This document shows, one piece after another, positions 24,001 to 30,495 of a DNA stretch of 64,000 nucleotides. The notes under the pieces are model-generated. The model ran no database searches. It saw only the letters and a list, made by a program, of their open reading frames with translations, and was not told the DNA's origin. The stretch comes from Luidia sarsii (Eukaryota; Echinodermata; Asteroidea; Paxillosida; Luidiidae): assembly GCA_949987565.1 (NCBI GenBank), contig OX465104.1, forward strand, positions 5,113,248 through 5,177,247, written 5' to 3'. Position 1 is the stretch's first letter. Every line of letters begins with the position of its first letter. Position numbers and translations under genes: made by a program.

Positions 24001-24118
24001 TATAAATTTCTAAGTTTTTTATGTTGGTTCGCATCTTACCTTCAAAGTCCATGTCCATATCCTTCATTGCATCCAACTCGTCCGCAAACTGTTCCTCAAA
24101 GTCAAAGTCGTCTTCCAT
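5898..24118 (-). CDS. CHTF18: CHTF18, chromosome transmission fidelity protein 18 (23 coding exons, complete)
   Basis: Large subunit of the alternative RFC-Ctf18 clamp loader, which with RFC2-5, CTF8 and DCC1 loads PCNA in the nucleus for replication and sister-chromatid cohesion (family knowledge). Coding exons in transcript order: 24118-24040, 23592-23260, 22177-21870, 21213-21124, 20147-20095, 19863-19716, 19037-18867, 18496-18366, 17656-17533, 16716-16580, 16185-16092, 15539-15441, 14321-14194, 13863-13694, 12908-12856, 12337-12167, 10890-10741, 9855-9725, 9031-8947, 8542-8490, 7902-7776, 6963-6909, 6037-5898. They total 3030 nt and all phases close, giving 1009 aa (human about 975). Order: acidic N-terminus starting MEDDFDFEEQ, linker, WVDQYAPKRY, Walker A GPPGLGKT (411-418), Walker B CLVIDEID (468-475), helical collar domain, C-terminal WYKFNQGFSNAVRKT motif. 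The start has A at -3 and G at +4. Exon 13 has an unusual donor, GTTGGT. Introns are heavily invaded by repeats. Confidence 0.96.
6179..6330 (-). repeat. tRNA-derived SINE
   Basis: In reverse complement it reads as a tRNA-like head with an A box (GGCTGGATAGCTCAGATGG), a B box (GGTTCAAGTCC) and a shared tail running into AAAGTTTTCTTTGCC. Same family as the copies at 17.8, 28.25, 34.47, 35.77 and 41.15 kb. Confidence 0.85.
7085..7610 (+). repeat. Inverted-repeat arm with internal tandem duplication
   Basis: Partner of 2790-3180 in opposite orientation. The block from GACTCTCTAGGA through ACTGTTATCTTAAAATCAGTC is present twice (about 7158-7225 and 7309-7380). It lies in a CHTF18 intron. Confidence 0.7.
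9340..9705. mobile_element. Foldback-type repeat (CGACGTTTCGACC family)
   Basis: The left end is TAAGGCTTTGCATGGTGGG and the right end GGTGTCACCGCAAACCTCC then TATTGATGAATCA, an inverse of the left end. The interior carries GGATTATCTTTCC subrepeats and CTGATGACGGCCAGAGCATA followed by CTGGTCGAAACGTCG. Related: 36123-36850, 42395-42940, 55800-55955. Confidence 0.78.
10555..10700 (-). repeat. Second tRNA-like repeat family (antisense)
   Basis: In reverse complement it contains GCGGGTTCGAATCCCGCCC, a perfect B box with T-stem, and then AAGCTGCCTGAA. Related fragments occur at 38775-38870 and 41740-41870. The acceptor-stem half is missing, so it is not scored as a functional tRNA. It lies directly downstream of the CHTF18 exon 17 donor. 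Confidence 0.65.
11013..11880. repeat. 67-bp hairpin minisatellite in a CHTF18 intron
   Basis: About nine good units of ~67 bp (11.01-11.60 kb) followed by about four diverged units to 11.88 kb. Each unit contains CCACTGGTTCCCTATATC and, 15 bases later, GATATAGGAACCAGTG, which pair as a hairpin. The apparent proteins with MDIGNQWMDQC repeats on the minus strand are by-products. Confidence 0.93.
11930..12049. mobile_element. 120-bp MITE with GGCCGTGTCC inverted termini
   Basis: It starts GGCCGTGTCCGAAAC and ends GTGTCGGACACGGCC, and is flanked on both sides by TTA (11927-11929 and 12050-12052). Its interior matches the copy at 30097-30208 (CTATTGTC...TGTATTTCCAATAGGGG). A 3-bp target duplication is typical of PIF/Harbinger-type elements; superfamily assignment is inference. 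Confidence 0.85.
13066..13649. mobile_element. TIR element hosting a nested TTAA MITE
   Basis: The left end is TTTCATAGAGCCGCTTAAGCG once the nested element is removed; the right end is the inverse, CGCTAAAGCGGCTCTATGAAA. The interior (13440-13630) has a related fragment at about 21430-21660. Confidence 0.75.
13084..13435. mobile_element. 352-bp MITE, TTAA target (family T1)
   Basis: Its termini are AGCCCCTACACAACATTGG and the exact inverse, flanked by TTAA at 13080-13083 and 13436-13439. Other copies: 35390-35722 (left end lost), about 42941-43300, 51651-52025 (diverged ends GGCCCAATACAACATTGG), 55394-55769. TTAA targets suggest piggyBac or Kolobok mobilisation. Confidence 0.88.
13925..14130. 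repeat. SINE-like repeat, GACGTTTCGATCC core family (family C)
   Basis: Full units read GTTGCAAACTGCTTACTGAC, TAAAATTACCAAAATG, AAAATTTAGTGGGCCTGACG, TTTCGATCCTAGCAGGACC, TTTCTCAAAGGCAG, or the inverse. Two units meet here. Other copies: about 60-150, 2690-2830, 3480-3585, 8690-8790, 10205-10270, 16360-16520, 18780-18830, 20455-20545, 20640-20690, 20960-21080, 22585-22655, 24290-24355, 27430-27540, 41315-41430, 54405-54445, 60385-60430, 60545-60605. No A or B box is seen, so its mobilisation class is unclear. Confidence 0.85.
14656..15337. mobile_element. TTAA-flanked element of about 680 bp (family T2)
   Basis: It starts CCACTTCGCGCCGGG after TTAA (14652-14655) and ends CCTCGGCGCGAAATGG before TTAA (15338-15341). 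Fragments of the same family (CCGAATCCGGGCACCACTATTGTCC, in decayed forms) lie at about 5100-5290, 5650-5720, 7990-8340 and 9990-10470. No transposase frame is visible. Confidence 0.72.
15722..16091 (-). repeat. ~60-bp tandem array built from the end of CHTF18 exon 11 and its 5' splice site
   Basis: On the minus strand each unit reads GGCTNAACCAG then GTAAAC or a variant. Units recur at about 16030, 15967, 15907, 15847, 15787 and 15727. The first copy is the real exon 11 end with donor at 16091. Units near 15787 and 16030 keep an intact CAG|GTAA; the others have lost it. Confidence 0.88.
16092..16185 (-). CDS. CHTF18: CHTF18 exon 11, whose 3' end seeds an intronic tandem array
   Basis: It encodes YVPALRQLRQQAFVTHF and then PPTLTTRLASRLNQ, the highly conserved block after the sensor region of CHTF18. 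The donor is CAG|GTAAAC. The last ~25 coding bases plus this donor recur about six times in the next intron (15.72-16.08 kb), so the real exon end is the first unit of a minisatellite. Confidence 0.94.
16812..17041. mobile_element. hAT-like non-autonomous element
   Basis: The left end is CAGGGCTTGAAAT and the right end ATGAAATCAGTGCCC, imperfect inverted termini. The interior (CTAGTGCCGAGTGTGACTGC) is shared with about 5250-5595 and, reversed, 9111-9330. CAGGG-type termini are typical of hAT elements; target duplications are not clear. Confidence 0.6.
17285..17500. repeat. 10-bp tandem repeat (CAGTTCAATC / CAGTAAAATC)
   Basis: About 21 copies of a 10-base unit in three blocks: GTTCAATTCA, then GTAAAATCCA, then GTTCAATCCA. 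It ends 33 bases before the CHTF18 exon 9 donor (exon end at 17533). Confidence 0.95.
17795..17975 (+). repeat. tRNA-derived SINE (best-preserved head)
   Basis: A box TGGCTCAGATGGTAAGAGCG and B box GGTTCAAGTCC are both close to the RNA polymerase III consensus. The head ends in CCGGTCCAGTC and is followed by AAAGTTTTCTTTGCC and a CAGTCAGTTTTTCC tail. It lies in a CHTF18 intron, antisense to the gene. Confidence 0.88.
18042..18140 (-). repeat. Partial duplicate of the CHTF18 exon 14 start and its acceptor
   Basis: The stretch containing ATGTCGTGGGGATTTGTGTA and GCTTCCTAA matches 13842-13935 almost base for base. It covers the acceptor, about 30 bases of exon 14 and 65 bases of the preceding intron. 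It sits 4.2 kb away inside another CHTF18 intron, next to a SINE, and lacks the rest of the exon. Confidence 0.82.
18366..18496 (-). CDS. CHTF18: CHTF18 exon 8, Walker A of the AAA+ ATPase
   Basis: The acceptor is TTTTGCAAG and the donor AG|GTGAGT. It encodes residues 395-438, including LLCGPPGLGKTTLAH (P-loop, Lys417 and Thr418) and the following HAGYNVVEMNA helix typical of clamp-loader subunits. It is followed in phase by exon 9 (17533-17656), which carries DDRS and the Walker B motif CLVIDEID. Both ATPase motifs are intact, so nothing here suggests a dead ATPase. Confidence 0.95.
18545..18670. repeat. Family C repeat
   Basis: Contains GTTGCAAACTGCTCACCGAC, the GGGCCTGACGTTTTGATCC core and CAGGACCTCTCTCAAAGGC. 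It lies in the CHTF18 intron just upstream of exon 8. Confidence 0.85.
18867..19037 (-). CDS. CHTF18: CHTF18 exon 7 with a short polyglutamine tract
   Basis: It encodes residues 338-394, starting GINRNLLFWLKLWDPLVFG (conserved in CHTF18), then a basic low-complexity stretch with seven consecutive glutamines (366-372) and many Lys/Thr/Asn residues. The Q run uses mixed CAG and CAA codons. It lies in the linker before the AAA+ core, which is variable in length and sequence among orthologues. Confidence 0.92.
19465..19580. repeat. Family C repeat
   Basis: Nearly the same as 18545-18670 (GTTGCAAACTGCTCACTGAG, then AGAGGGCCTGATGTTTTGATC). It lies in a CHTF18 intron. Confidence 0.85.
20695..20815. 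repeat. Interspersed repeat (GGAGATNGAGAGGGACTC family)
   Basis: GCAAAATGGCCCAAAACAAGG, then GAGAGGGACTCAGGAAGGC and GATAGGAATTGA. The same sequence lies at 41945-42062 and, reversed, at 12527-12640. Confidence 0.8.
23766..23901. mobile_element. TA-type palindromic MITE (family P)
   Basis: It runs from GTCCGAGTAACTTGGACC to the inverse, flanked by TA, and almost its whole length folds into one hairpin around TGACTCACCCGTC. It lies in CHTF18 intron 1. TA targets point to Tc1/mariner mobilisation (inference). Confidence 0.85.
24040..24118 (-). CDS. CHTF18: CHTF18 exon 1 (start codon)
   Basis: The ATG is 24116-24118 on the minus strand, in a good context (A at -3, G at +4). It encodes a short acidic stretch beginning MEDDFDFEEQFADEL, like the acidic start of vertebrate CHTF18. 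It ends in GAAG with donor GTAAG and leaves one base, which joins GT... of exon 2 to make a valine. Confidence 0.9.
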
Positions 24119-24982
24119 GATTGCTACCTCAAAATGTTATCCTTCTCTAGTTTCAACAAAGTACAACTACAACAAGTTCGAGTAAACACTTGGCTCATTA
24201 ATGTCAATTGTCATACGCGTATCCGTGAGCACTTTTTGTCTAGCACAAACTTGTGACAAAGTAGCAAGTCTTCACTGACACTCTGCACACTATGCCTTTG
24301 ACTGAGAAAGGTCCTGCTACTGTGCTAGGATCGAAACGTCAGGCCCACAAAATTTTAAGGTCTTCACTTCAGTAACTCATTTTACTGTTCGCAAAGAGGA
24401 CACAATAATCGATTAATTACATCCTAAATCACTGACCACTGTTGCCTTGCACTGTCTTTGTTGTAACTTGTAGTTGTAATGTTGCGATCGCACCAAAAAG
24501 ACAAACATGCATGATCCTTCTTTTATACACACTTTACACAGTAAATCATCATAACATTGGACGTAGGGCCTACTTAGCAATGTACTGTATTTTGTATAGT
24601 GTGATCCACGATGTACACAGTACAGTGTACAGTCCATTCGTACAGTACATCAGCTCCCGCGCCGCGCGAAAAAGGCCGAAAATAGTTGGTACCCTTCATT
24701 CACTGCACTACGGAAATTATGAACGTGGACCAGTTGGCGCTATGCCTGATGGGATACTTCAATATGGCTGCGCCCATGGGAGAAATGCTGCGGTAGCGCT
24801 ACGTACATCTACGACTACGAGAAAAGCGACTTGCCATGTCAGTATGTGGTTTACGTTGACATAAACAACATAAGTACAGGTATTAATTTCACAATATTAC
24901 TAGTAACGATTTATTTTAATATCCATCGATGTTTGTCTTTTCAGCCATAATTCTAGTCCGAGTACTTATTCCTCCATGGTCC

Positions 24983-25314
24983 GAGTAACTTGGACCCGAC
25001 AACTATTATTATTAATAGTTAATACGCAGTGGCTGTTGTTACGGCAGTCGTCCGTGTGGTTCCCTGACTTCACAGTATTTTTCAGGATGTTTAGCTCTTG
25101 GAACCAGACTATCACTTTTATCAGCTAATAATAGACTGGTTCAACCAGCCTGCAATGCTGACGAAATATAATCAAGTCAGGGAACCACACGAACGACTGC
25201 CGTAACAACAGCCACTGCGTTACTAACAATAAACAAGTCACCCTTTTTTATCTCAAATTTTTTAAAATTCGATAAAAAAAGGGTGACTTGTCGGGTTCAA
25301 GTTACTCGGACTAG
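24983..25314. mobile_element. Family P MITE split by a MULE-like MITE
   Basis: The left half (GTCCGAGTAACTTGGACC) is at about 24980-25001 and the right half (AAGTCACCC...GGTTCAAGTTACTCGGAC) at about 25234-25312. Between them sits the 195-bp element at 25025-25219, so the palindromic element is the older one. Confidence 0.82.
25025..25219. mobile_element. MULE-like MITE copy 1 (CGCAGTGGCTGTTG termini)
   Basis: It has long inverted termini from CGCAGTGGCTGTTGTTACGG through GGTTCCCTGACTT and the inverse; the centre is GGAACCAGACTATC...ACTGGTTCAACCAGCC. It is nested in a family P element. The 9-base flanks are diverged. Confidence 0.85.
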
Positions 25315-25389
25315 CTTAATATCATGGGTCTGAACTTGAATGGAAGGATAGCAAGTGAAGTGTCATCCATGTGCGCAACTTTTTTGTTT

Positions 25390-25576
25390 CGCAGTGTCTA
25401 TTGTTACGGCAGTCATCCGTGTGGTTCCCTCACTTGAAAGTATTCGTCAGCATTGCAGGCTGGTTGAACCAGACTATTCGTTGATAGTCTGGTTCCAAGA
25501 GAAAAAACATCCTGACAAATAATGCGAAGTACGTCAGGGAACCATATGGACGACTACCGTAAACACAGCCACTGCG
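25390..25576. mobile_element. MULE-like MITE copy 2
   Basis: Same termini (CGCAGTGTCTATTGTTACGG to CAGCCACTGCG), with the central half inverted relative to copies 1, 3 and 4. The flanks are T-rich and match at 7 of 9 bases. It ends about 210 bases before the RPUSD1 ATG. Confidence 0.82.
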
Positions 25577-25788
25577 TTTTTTGTTTAGCTTGACTTTTTA
25601 AAATCTTATTATTATTAACCCGGATGTCATTCACATGGTTCTATTTTTCCCCTGAATGTTTATATCAGTTACTTCAAAATGTCATCCTGAGGGAGATGGA
25701 AAGGTACATTCAACGACTGCAGATGAACTTGGGATGGTTACATTCGTGGCTCAGCAGAAGGGTCCTTGGACAACACCAATCAGCCAGC

Positions 25789-28231
25789 ATGGAGGATATA
25801 GATGTGCTCTACAAGAGTTGTAACTACATTGTTGTGGATAAACACTACGATGTCAAAATCAATAGCGATGATAGTAAGGATACAGTCACCGTAGCAACTC
25901 AGCTTGCCCATCGATTTCCCGAGCTGGTGGATTCTAATATTGCTCACCAATTTAGGTAAGGAAAGGGGAGTCTTGCTGTATGACTTGTTAAATCTAAGGT
26001 ACAGTAGTTTATATACATGTATTACAAATTAGCAAAACCGTTCAAAGCCTTTTTTTGCAATGTGCAGCATGCAGAACTAGAGGTCTTAGGTTTAAGTCCT
26101 GGTCCATTAAAGGTTTTCTTAATTCGCCATTTAAAAGAAAATAACAAGAATATTTGTGTACCTAGTGAGTACTATTTCACATATCGTATTGGCTGTTGTT
26201 ACGGCAGTCGTCCGTATGGTTCCCTGACTTCACAGTATTTGTCAGGATGTTTAGCTTTTGGAACCAGACTATCAGCTAATAGACTGGTTCAACCAGCCTG
26301 CAATGCTGACGAAATACAAACAAGTCAGGGAACCACAGGGACGACTGCCGTAACAACAGCCACTGCGTTCACATATTTATGACACGGAATTTGTGGTACC
26401 TTAATCTAATACCAGGTAAGTTTAAATAAACTGAGATGTGTGTCTTGTTTTTACCTTTTCTTAGGTTTGTTCATCGCATAGATTACTCCACAAGTGGTGC
26501 ACTATGCCTTGCATTGAACAAAAGAGCATGTGCTCTTGCCATGGAGAAATTCAAGAAACGTCAAGTCACCAAGTACTACTACGCTTTAGTAAGTTTAAGG
26601 ACAACTCAACTCTGTATTTCTGCTGTAACCATTTTGAGATGCGCCCAATGATTATCAGTCAATATTTGGAATGCTGCAACAAGTTATCAGTAGCTGTGAT
26701 ATGTAAATAAACAAGTTTGGTTTATCTATGTGGAAGTGTTTTGATGTAAAAAGCCATCCAGAAAGGTAAAATGATATTTATTCTGCAATTTCTAAAAAAG
26801 AATTTTGACATTCATTTTACTATGACATAGGTCAGAGGTCATGTACAAGAAGATTTTCTTCGTATTGAGAAGTCCTTGTACCCCAACCCGTGTGAAGGCT
26901 TGACTCATATGATGTGTGTGGTCGAGGAGAGCCAGCTGGCGAGGTCAGCAGATGCTAAGGTTGTCTCTGCTGCCACTGAGCTGTATGTGATGCAGAGGGG
27001 GATGTACGATGGGCAACCAGTCAGCAAGGTGCTACTCAAACCTCTAACAGGTCAGGAGACAGCGATCTGATACTCTGGTCAATTTGTTTTTAGTTTCCAC
27101 TTTTCCAGCAGCACTCTGTGCTAAATGCTAATGATCACTTTGTGCTCGTGTGAACTTTGTGTGACAGTTGTTTCCCAAACCACAAAGATTATTTGTCTTT
27201 AGAGGAGATATCTTCATCATGTCACTAGTTTGTGTTGAGTATTTTTTTTCAAAGGTCGCTTGTTGCCTTGTTCCATTTCTTTGGATATGAGACTCGTGTC
27301 AACACAGAGCCTGATGAAGCTTGCTAAGCTTGCTTTGTTCTAAGTCTCTTTCTATCTGTTACCAATTACGTTCTAAAACTGAGCACAGTGCCTTGAAAAT
27401 TAGATGGCTTAGTGTTGAGATCTGAGCGGGATCTACCATGCAAAAGAGTCTGGCTTGGATCGAAATGTCAGGCCCTCTTAACTTTTGGGATCAGCATTTT
27501 GGTAATTTTAGTCTGAGGCTCTGAGCAGTTTGCAACATAGAAATGAAGGGGTTGTTCATCGCGGTGGTGTAGATAAGTGGAAAGAGTGATCAAAGTCACG
27601 CGATGTGTCGTTGCTGGTGGCGACGTTTCGGTTGCTAACTGCTAACCTTCATCAGGCGACTGAAGAATGCGCGCTGCGGCGTCCGTTAATGTCCGTTTCG
27701 CCGGTTCCTGTGTACCGGTTTGCGGACGTCGTAGTGGTGATCGTGCGGTTTGGCGCGCGATTCTGGCGTCCACTAGCGGCCCCGTCCGTGGTGGGTCGGC
27801 GGTCGTGGCGTCTGATGGTGGAAAGCCAGTTTGCAACATGTTTATTACATGTGTTATGTAGGTTATTCTAGCATTACCATGGAGCTTATTATAGCACCAT
27901 GCTATTACTACCAGTACAGTATTCATCATTGTTACATTTTCTGTTTTCAGGGAGACGACATCAGCTTCGCGCGCACTGCTTGAGTCTGGGCCATCCCATC
28001 GTCGGTGATTTCACCTACAGTTTACGTCGTGACGTCAAGCCATATCGCATGATGCTCCATGCCTACAGACTGACCATCCCTACCAAGACTGAGCTCATTG
28101 ACGTCACAGCGCCGGATCCCTTTGTACCAGAGGTTGATGCTAAATGGAAGCCAATCTCGGAGGAGAACAATTCTAGAGAGGAAACTGAAAATGTGTCCCA
28201 AGATGACGGCATAAACTGTTCAGAAAGGTGA
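25789..28231 (+). CDS. RPUSD1: RPUSD1-like RNA pseudouridine synthase (4 coding exons, complete)
   Basis: RluA-family pseudouridine synthase, converting uridine to pseudouridine in RNA; the exact substrate of RPUSD1 is not well defined. Exons: 25789-25955, 26465-26588, 26831-27050, 27951-28231; 792 nt, phases close, 263 aa (human about 312, the difference mainly at the C-terminus). Visible motifs: NYIVVDKHYDVKI near the start; HRIDYSTSGAL with the catalytic aspartate (residue 62); PVSKVLLKPLTG; RRHQLRAHC with GHPIVGDFTY, the family's uridine-loop and core motifs; and RMMLHAYRL. The start at 25789 fits Kozak (A at -3, G at +4) and the orthologue length. In-frame ATGs at 25624 and about 25696 would extend it with no recognisable homology. 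The exon 3 donor is atypical, GTCAGG. The gene is divergent from CHTF18. Confidence 0.93.
26185..26367. mobile_element. MULE-like MITE copy 3, perfect 9-bp target duplication
   Basis: It is flanked by TTCACATAT at 26176-26184 and 26368-26376. It lies in RPUSD1 intron 1, about 100 bases before the exon 2 acceptor. Nine-base duplications with long inverted termini are typical of Mutator-like elements. Confidence 0.9.
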
Positions 28232-28244
28232 TGTCAATTATCAT

Positions 28245-28375
28245 CACCCGGCAAAGACTTATTTGGGAAGGCTGGCCTAAGGACTTGGTAGCTCCGATGG
28301 TAGGAGCGCTGGTACGCCAAAACAGAGGTCTTGGGTTCAAGCTTCATCCAGGCAATTTGTCAATTTTCAAAATTG
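28245..28375 (+). repeat. tRNA-derived SINE just after RPUSD1 stop
   Basis: It carries GGTAGGAGCGCTGGTACGCC and GGTTCAAGC, decayed A and B boxes of the SINE family. It starts about 14 bases after the RPUSD1 stop, so it lies in the 3' UTR. Confidence 0.75.
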
Positions 28376-28682
28376 ATTTTCAAATCGATAGAAAAAGGAA
28401 TGAGGTGATGAAACAAATATTACCATTGAAGTACAACATTCACATTTTGTAAAGGTGGCGACTAAGTTGTCTTGATTATTCATTCGTCAGAATTTGTCTT
28501 TGTCAAGGTGTGTATTAAATTCTGTGATAAATTTGAATCCATTTTAACATTTGTGAAAGCCAATTATGCAGTTAACGTACTGCTCTGAAAGAGAGAAAAA
28601 AATCATTGAAATCACACACATCGTTGAAAGGGCTGCGACGCCAGCCACACCCGCCCCACCTCCATGCGACTCAGCCAACTAA

Positions 28683-30096
28683 TTAGGGACCGAGTTGGTC
28701 TCGGACCGAGTTGGTGACGGACCGAGTTGGTGACGGACCGAGTTGGTGACGGACCGAGTTGGTGACGGACCGAGTTGGTCTCGGACAGAGTTGGTGACGG
28801 ACCGAGCCTGGTGACGGACCGAGTTGGTGACGGACCGAGTTGGTGACGGACCGAGTTGGTCTCGGACAGAGTTGGTGACGGACCGAGTTGGTGACGGACC
28901 GAGCCTGGTGACGGACCGAGCCTGGTGACGGACCGAGCCTGGTGACGGACCGAGTTGGTGACGGACCGAGTTGGTGACGGACCGAGTTGGTGACGGACCG
29001 AGTTGGTGACGGACCGAGTTGGTGACGGACCGAGCCTGGTGAGGGACCGAGTTGGTGACGGACCGAGCCTGGTGACGGACCGAGTTGGTGACGGACCGAG
29101 CCTGGTGACGGACCGAGTTGGTGACGGACCGAGTTGGTGACGGACCGAGTTGGTGACGGACCGAGTTGGTGACGGACCGAGTTGGTGACGGACCGAGTTG
29201 GTGACGGACCGAGCCTGGTGACGGACCGAGTTGGTGACGGACCGAGCCTGGTGACGGACCGAGTTGGTGACGGACCGAGTTGGTGACGGACCGAGTTGGT
29301 GACGGACCGAGTTGGTGACGGACCGAGTTGGTGACGGACCGAGTTGGTGACGGACCGAGTTGGTGACGGACCGAGCCTGGTGACGGACCGAGTTGGTGAC
29401 GGACCGAGCCTGGTGACGGACCGAGTTGGTGACGGACCGAGTTGGTGAGGGACCGAGTTGGTGACGGACAGAGTTGGTGACGGACCGAGTTGGTGACGGA
29501 CCGAGTTGGTGACGGACCGAGTTGGTGACGGACCGAGCCTGGTGACGGACCGAGCCTGGTGACGGACCGAGCCTGGTGACGGACAGAGTTGGTGACGGAC
29601 CGAGTTGGTGAGGGACCGAGTTGGTGACGGACAGAGTTGGTGACGGACCGAGTTGGTGACGGACCGAGTTGGTGACGGACCGAGTTGGTGACGGACCGAG
29701 CCTGGTGACGGACCGAGTTGGTGACGGACCGAGCCTGGTGACGGACAGAGTTGGTGACGGACCGAGCCTGGTGACGGACAGAGTTGGTGACGGACCGAGC
29801 CTGGTGACGGACCGAGTTGGTGACGGACCGAGTTGGTGAGGGACCGAGTTGGTGAGGGACCGAGTTGGTGACGGACAGAGTTGGTGACGGACAGAGTTGG
29901 TGACGGACAGAGTTGGTGACGGACAGAGTTGGTCTCGGACAGAGTTGGTGACGGACCGAGTTGGTGACGGACCGAGTTGGTGACGGACCGAGTTGGTGAC
30001 AGACCGAGCCTGGTGACGGACCGAGTTGGTGACGGACCGAGTTGGTCTCGGACCGAGTTGGTCTCGGACCGAGTTGGACAGTTGGTCACGAACCGA
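28683..30096. repeat. 16/17-bp minisatellite (GTTGGTGACGGACCGA)
   Basis: About 85 units. The main unit is GTTGGTGACGGACCGA (16 bp); a 17-bp variant has GCCTGG in place of GTTGG. Minor variants are GGACAGA, GAGGGACC and GTCTCGGACC. Because 16 is not a multiple of 3 and the unit lacks stops in all three minus frames, two overlapping minus-strand frames of 498 and 526 codons run through it. They are not taken as genes. Confidence 0.96.
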
Positions 30097-30208
30097 GGCC
30101 GTGTCCAAAACGGACTTCCATTGCTACTGCTAGGGTTATTGTCTTCGCATCTCCGTGTATTTCCAATAGGGGAAGACCTAGCTCTAGACGCCCATTTCGG
30201 ACACTGCC
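30097..30208. mobile_element. MITE copy inserted in the 16-bp minisatellite
   Basis: Same element as 11930-12049 (GGCCGTGTCC... to ...CGGACACTGCC), flanked by CGA on both sides (30094-30096, 30209-30211). It splits the array, with the left part mostly GTGACGGAC-type and the right part GTCACGGGC/GATCACGG-type units. Confidence 0.85.
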
Positions 30209-30495
30209 CGAGTTGGGCACGGACCGAGTTTTTGGACAGTTGGTCACGGGCCGAGTTGATCACGGACCGAGTTGATCACGGGCCGAGTTGATCATGGACC
30301 GAGGTGGTCACGGGCCAAGTTGATCACGGGCCGAGTTGATCATGGACCGAGTTGATCACGGGCCGAGTTGGTCATGGACCGAGTTGGTCACGGACCGAGT
30401 TGGTCACGGGCCGAGTTGGTCACGGGCCGAGTTGATCATGGACCGAGTTGGTCACGGACAGAGTTGACTGGGACCGAGTTGGTTACGAACCGAGT
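30209..30495. repeat. Diverged continuation of the 16-bp minisatellite
   Basis: About 17 units of GTTGGTCACGGGCCGA and GTTGATCACGGACCGA type after the MITE at 30097-30208. The unit composition differs from the left part, with no 17-bp variant. Confidence 0.93.

Larger units (their letters stand above)
24119..25788. promoter_or_regulatory. Bidirectional promoter interval between CHTF18 and RPUSD1
   Basis: The two genes start back to back about 1.67 kb apart. The most promoter-like part is 24640-24830, a locally GC- and CpG-rich patch (CGCGCCGCGCG) with CAATATGGCTGCG, which resembles a YY1/ATGGC initiator motif. The rest is taken up by two MULE-like MITEs and a TA-type palindromic MITE. No TATA box stands out. 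Non-coding 5' exons could lie here but I cannot place them. Confidence 0.5.

Noticed and set aside
25624..25788. RPUSD1 starting at 25624, adding 55 residues.
   Set aside because: The extension has no likeness to the family, and the ATG at 25789 has the better context and the expected distance to the conserved core. An upstream coding exon cannot be excluded.
28612..30263. Two overlapping minus-strand reading frames of 498 and 526 codons with NSVRHQLGPSPTRSVT-type repeats.
   Set aside because: They are produced by a stop-free 16/17-bp minisatellite read in all frames. There is no start or end context, no domain, and the frame shifts at every 17-bp variant.
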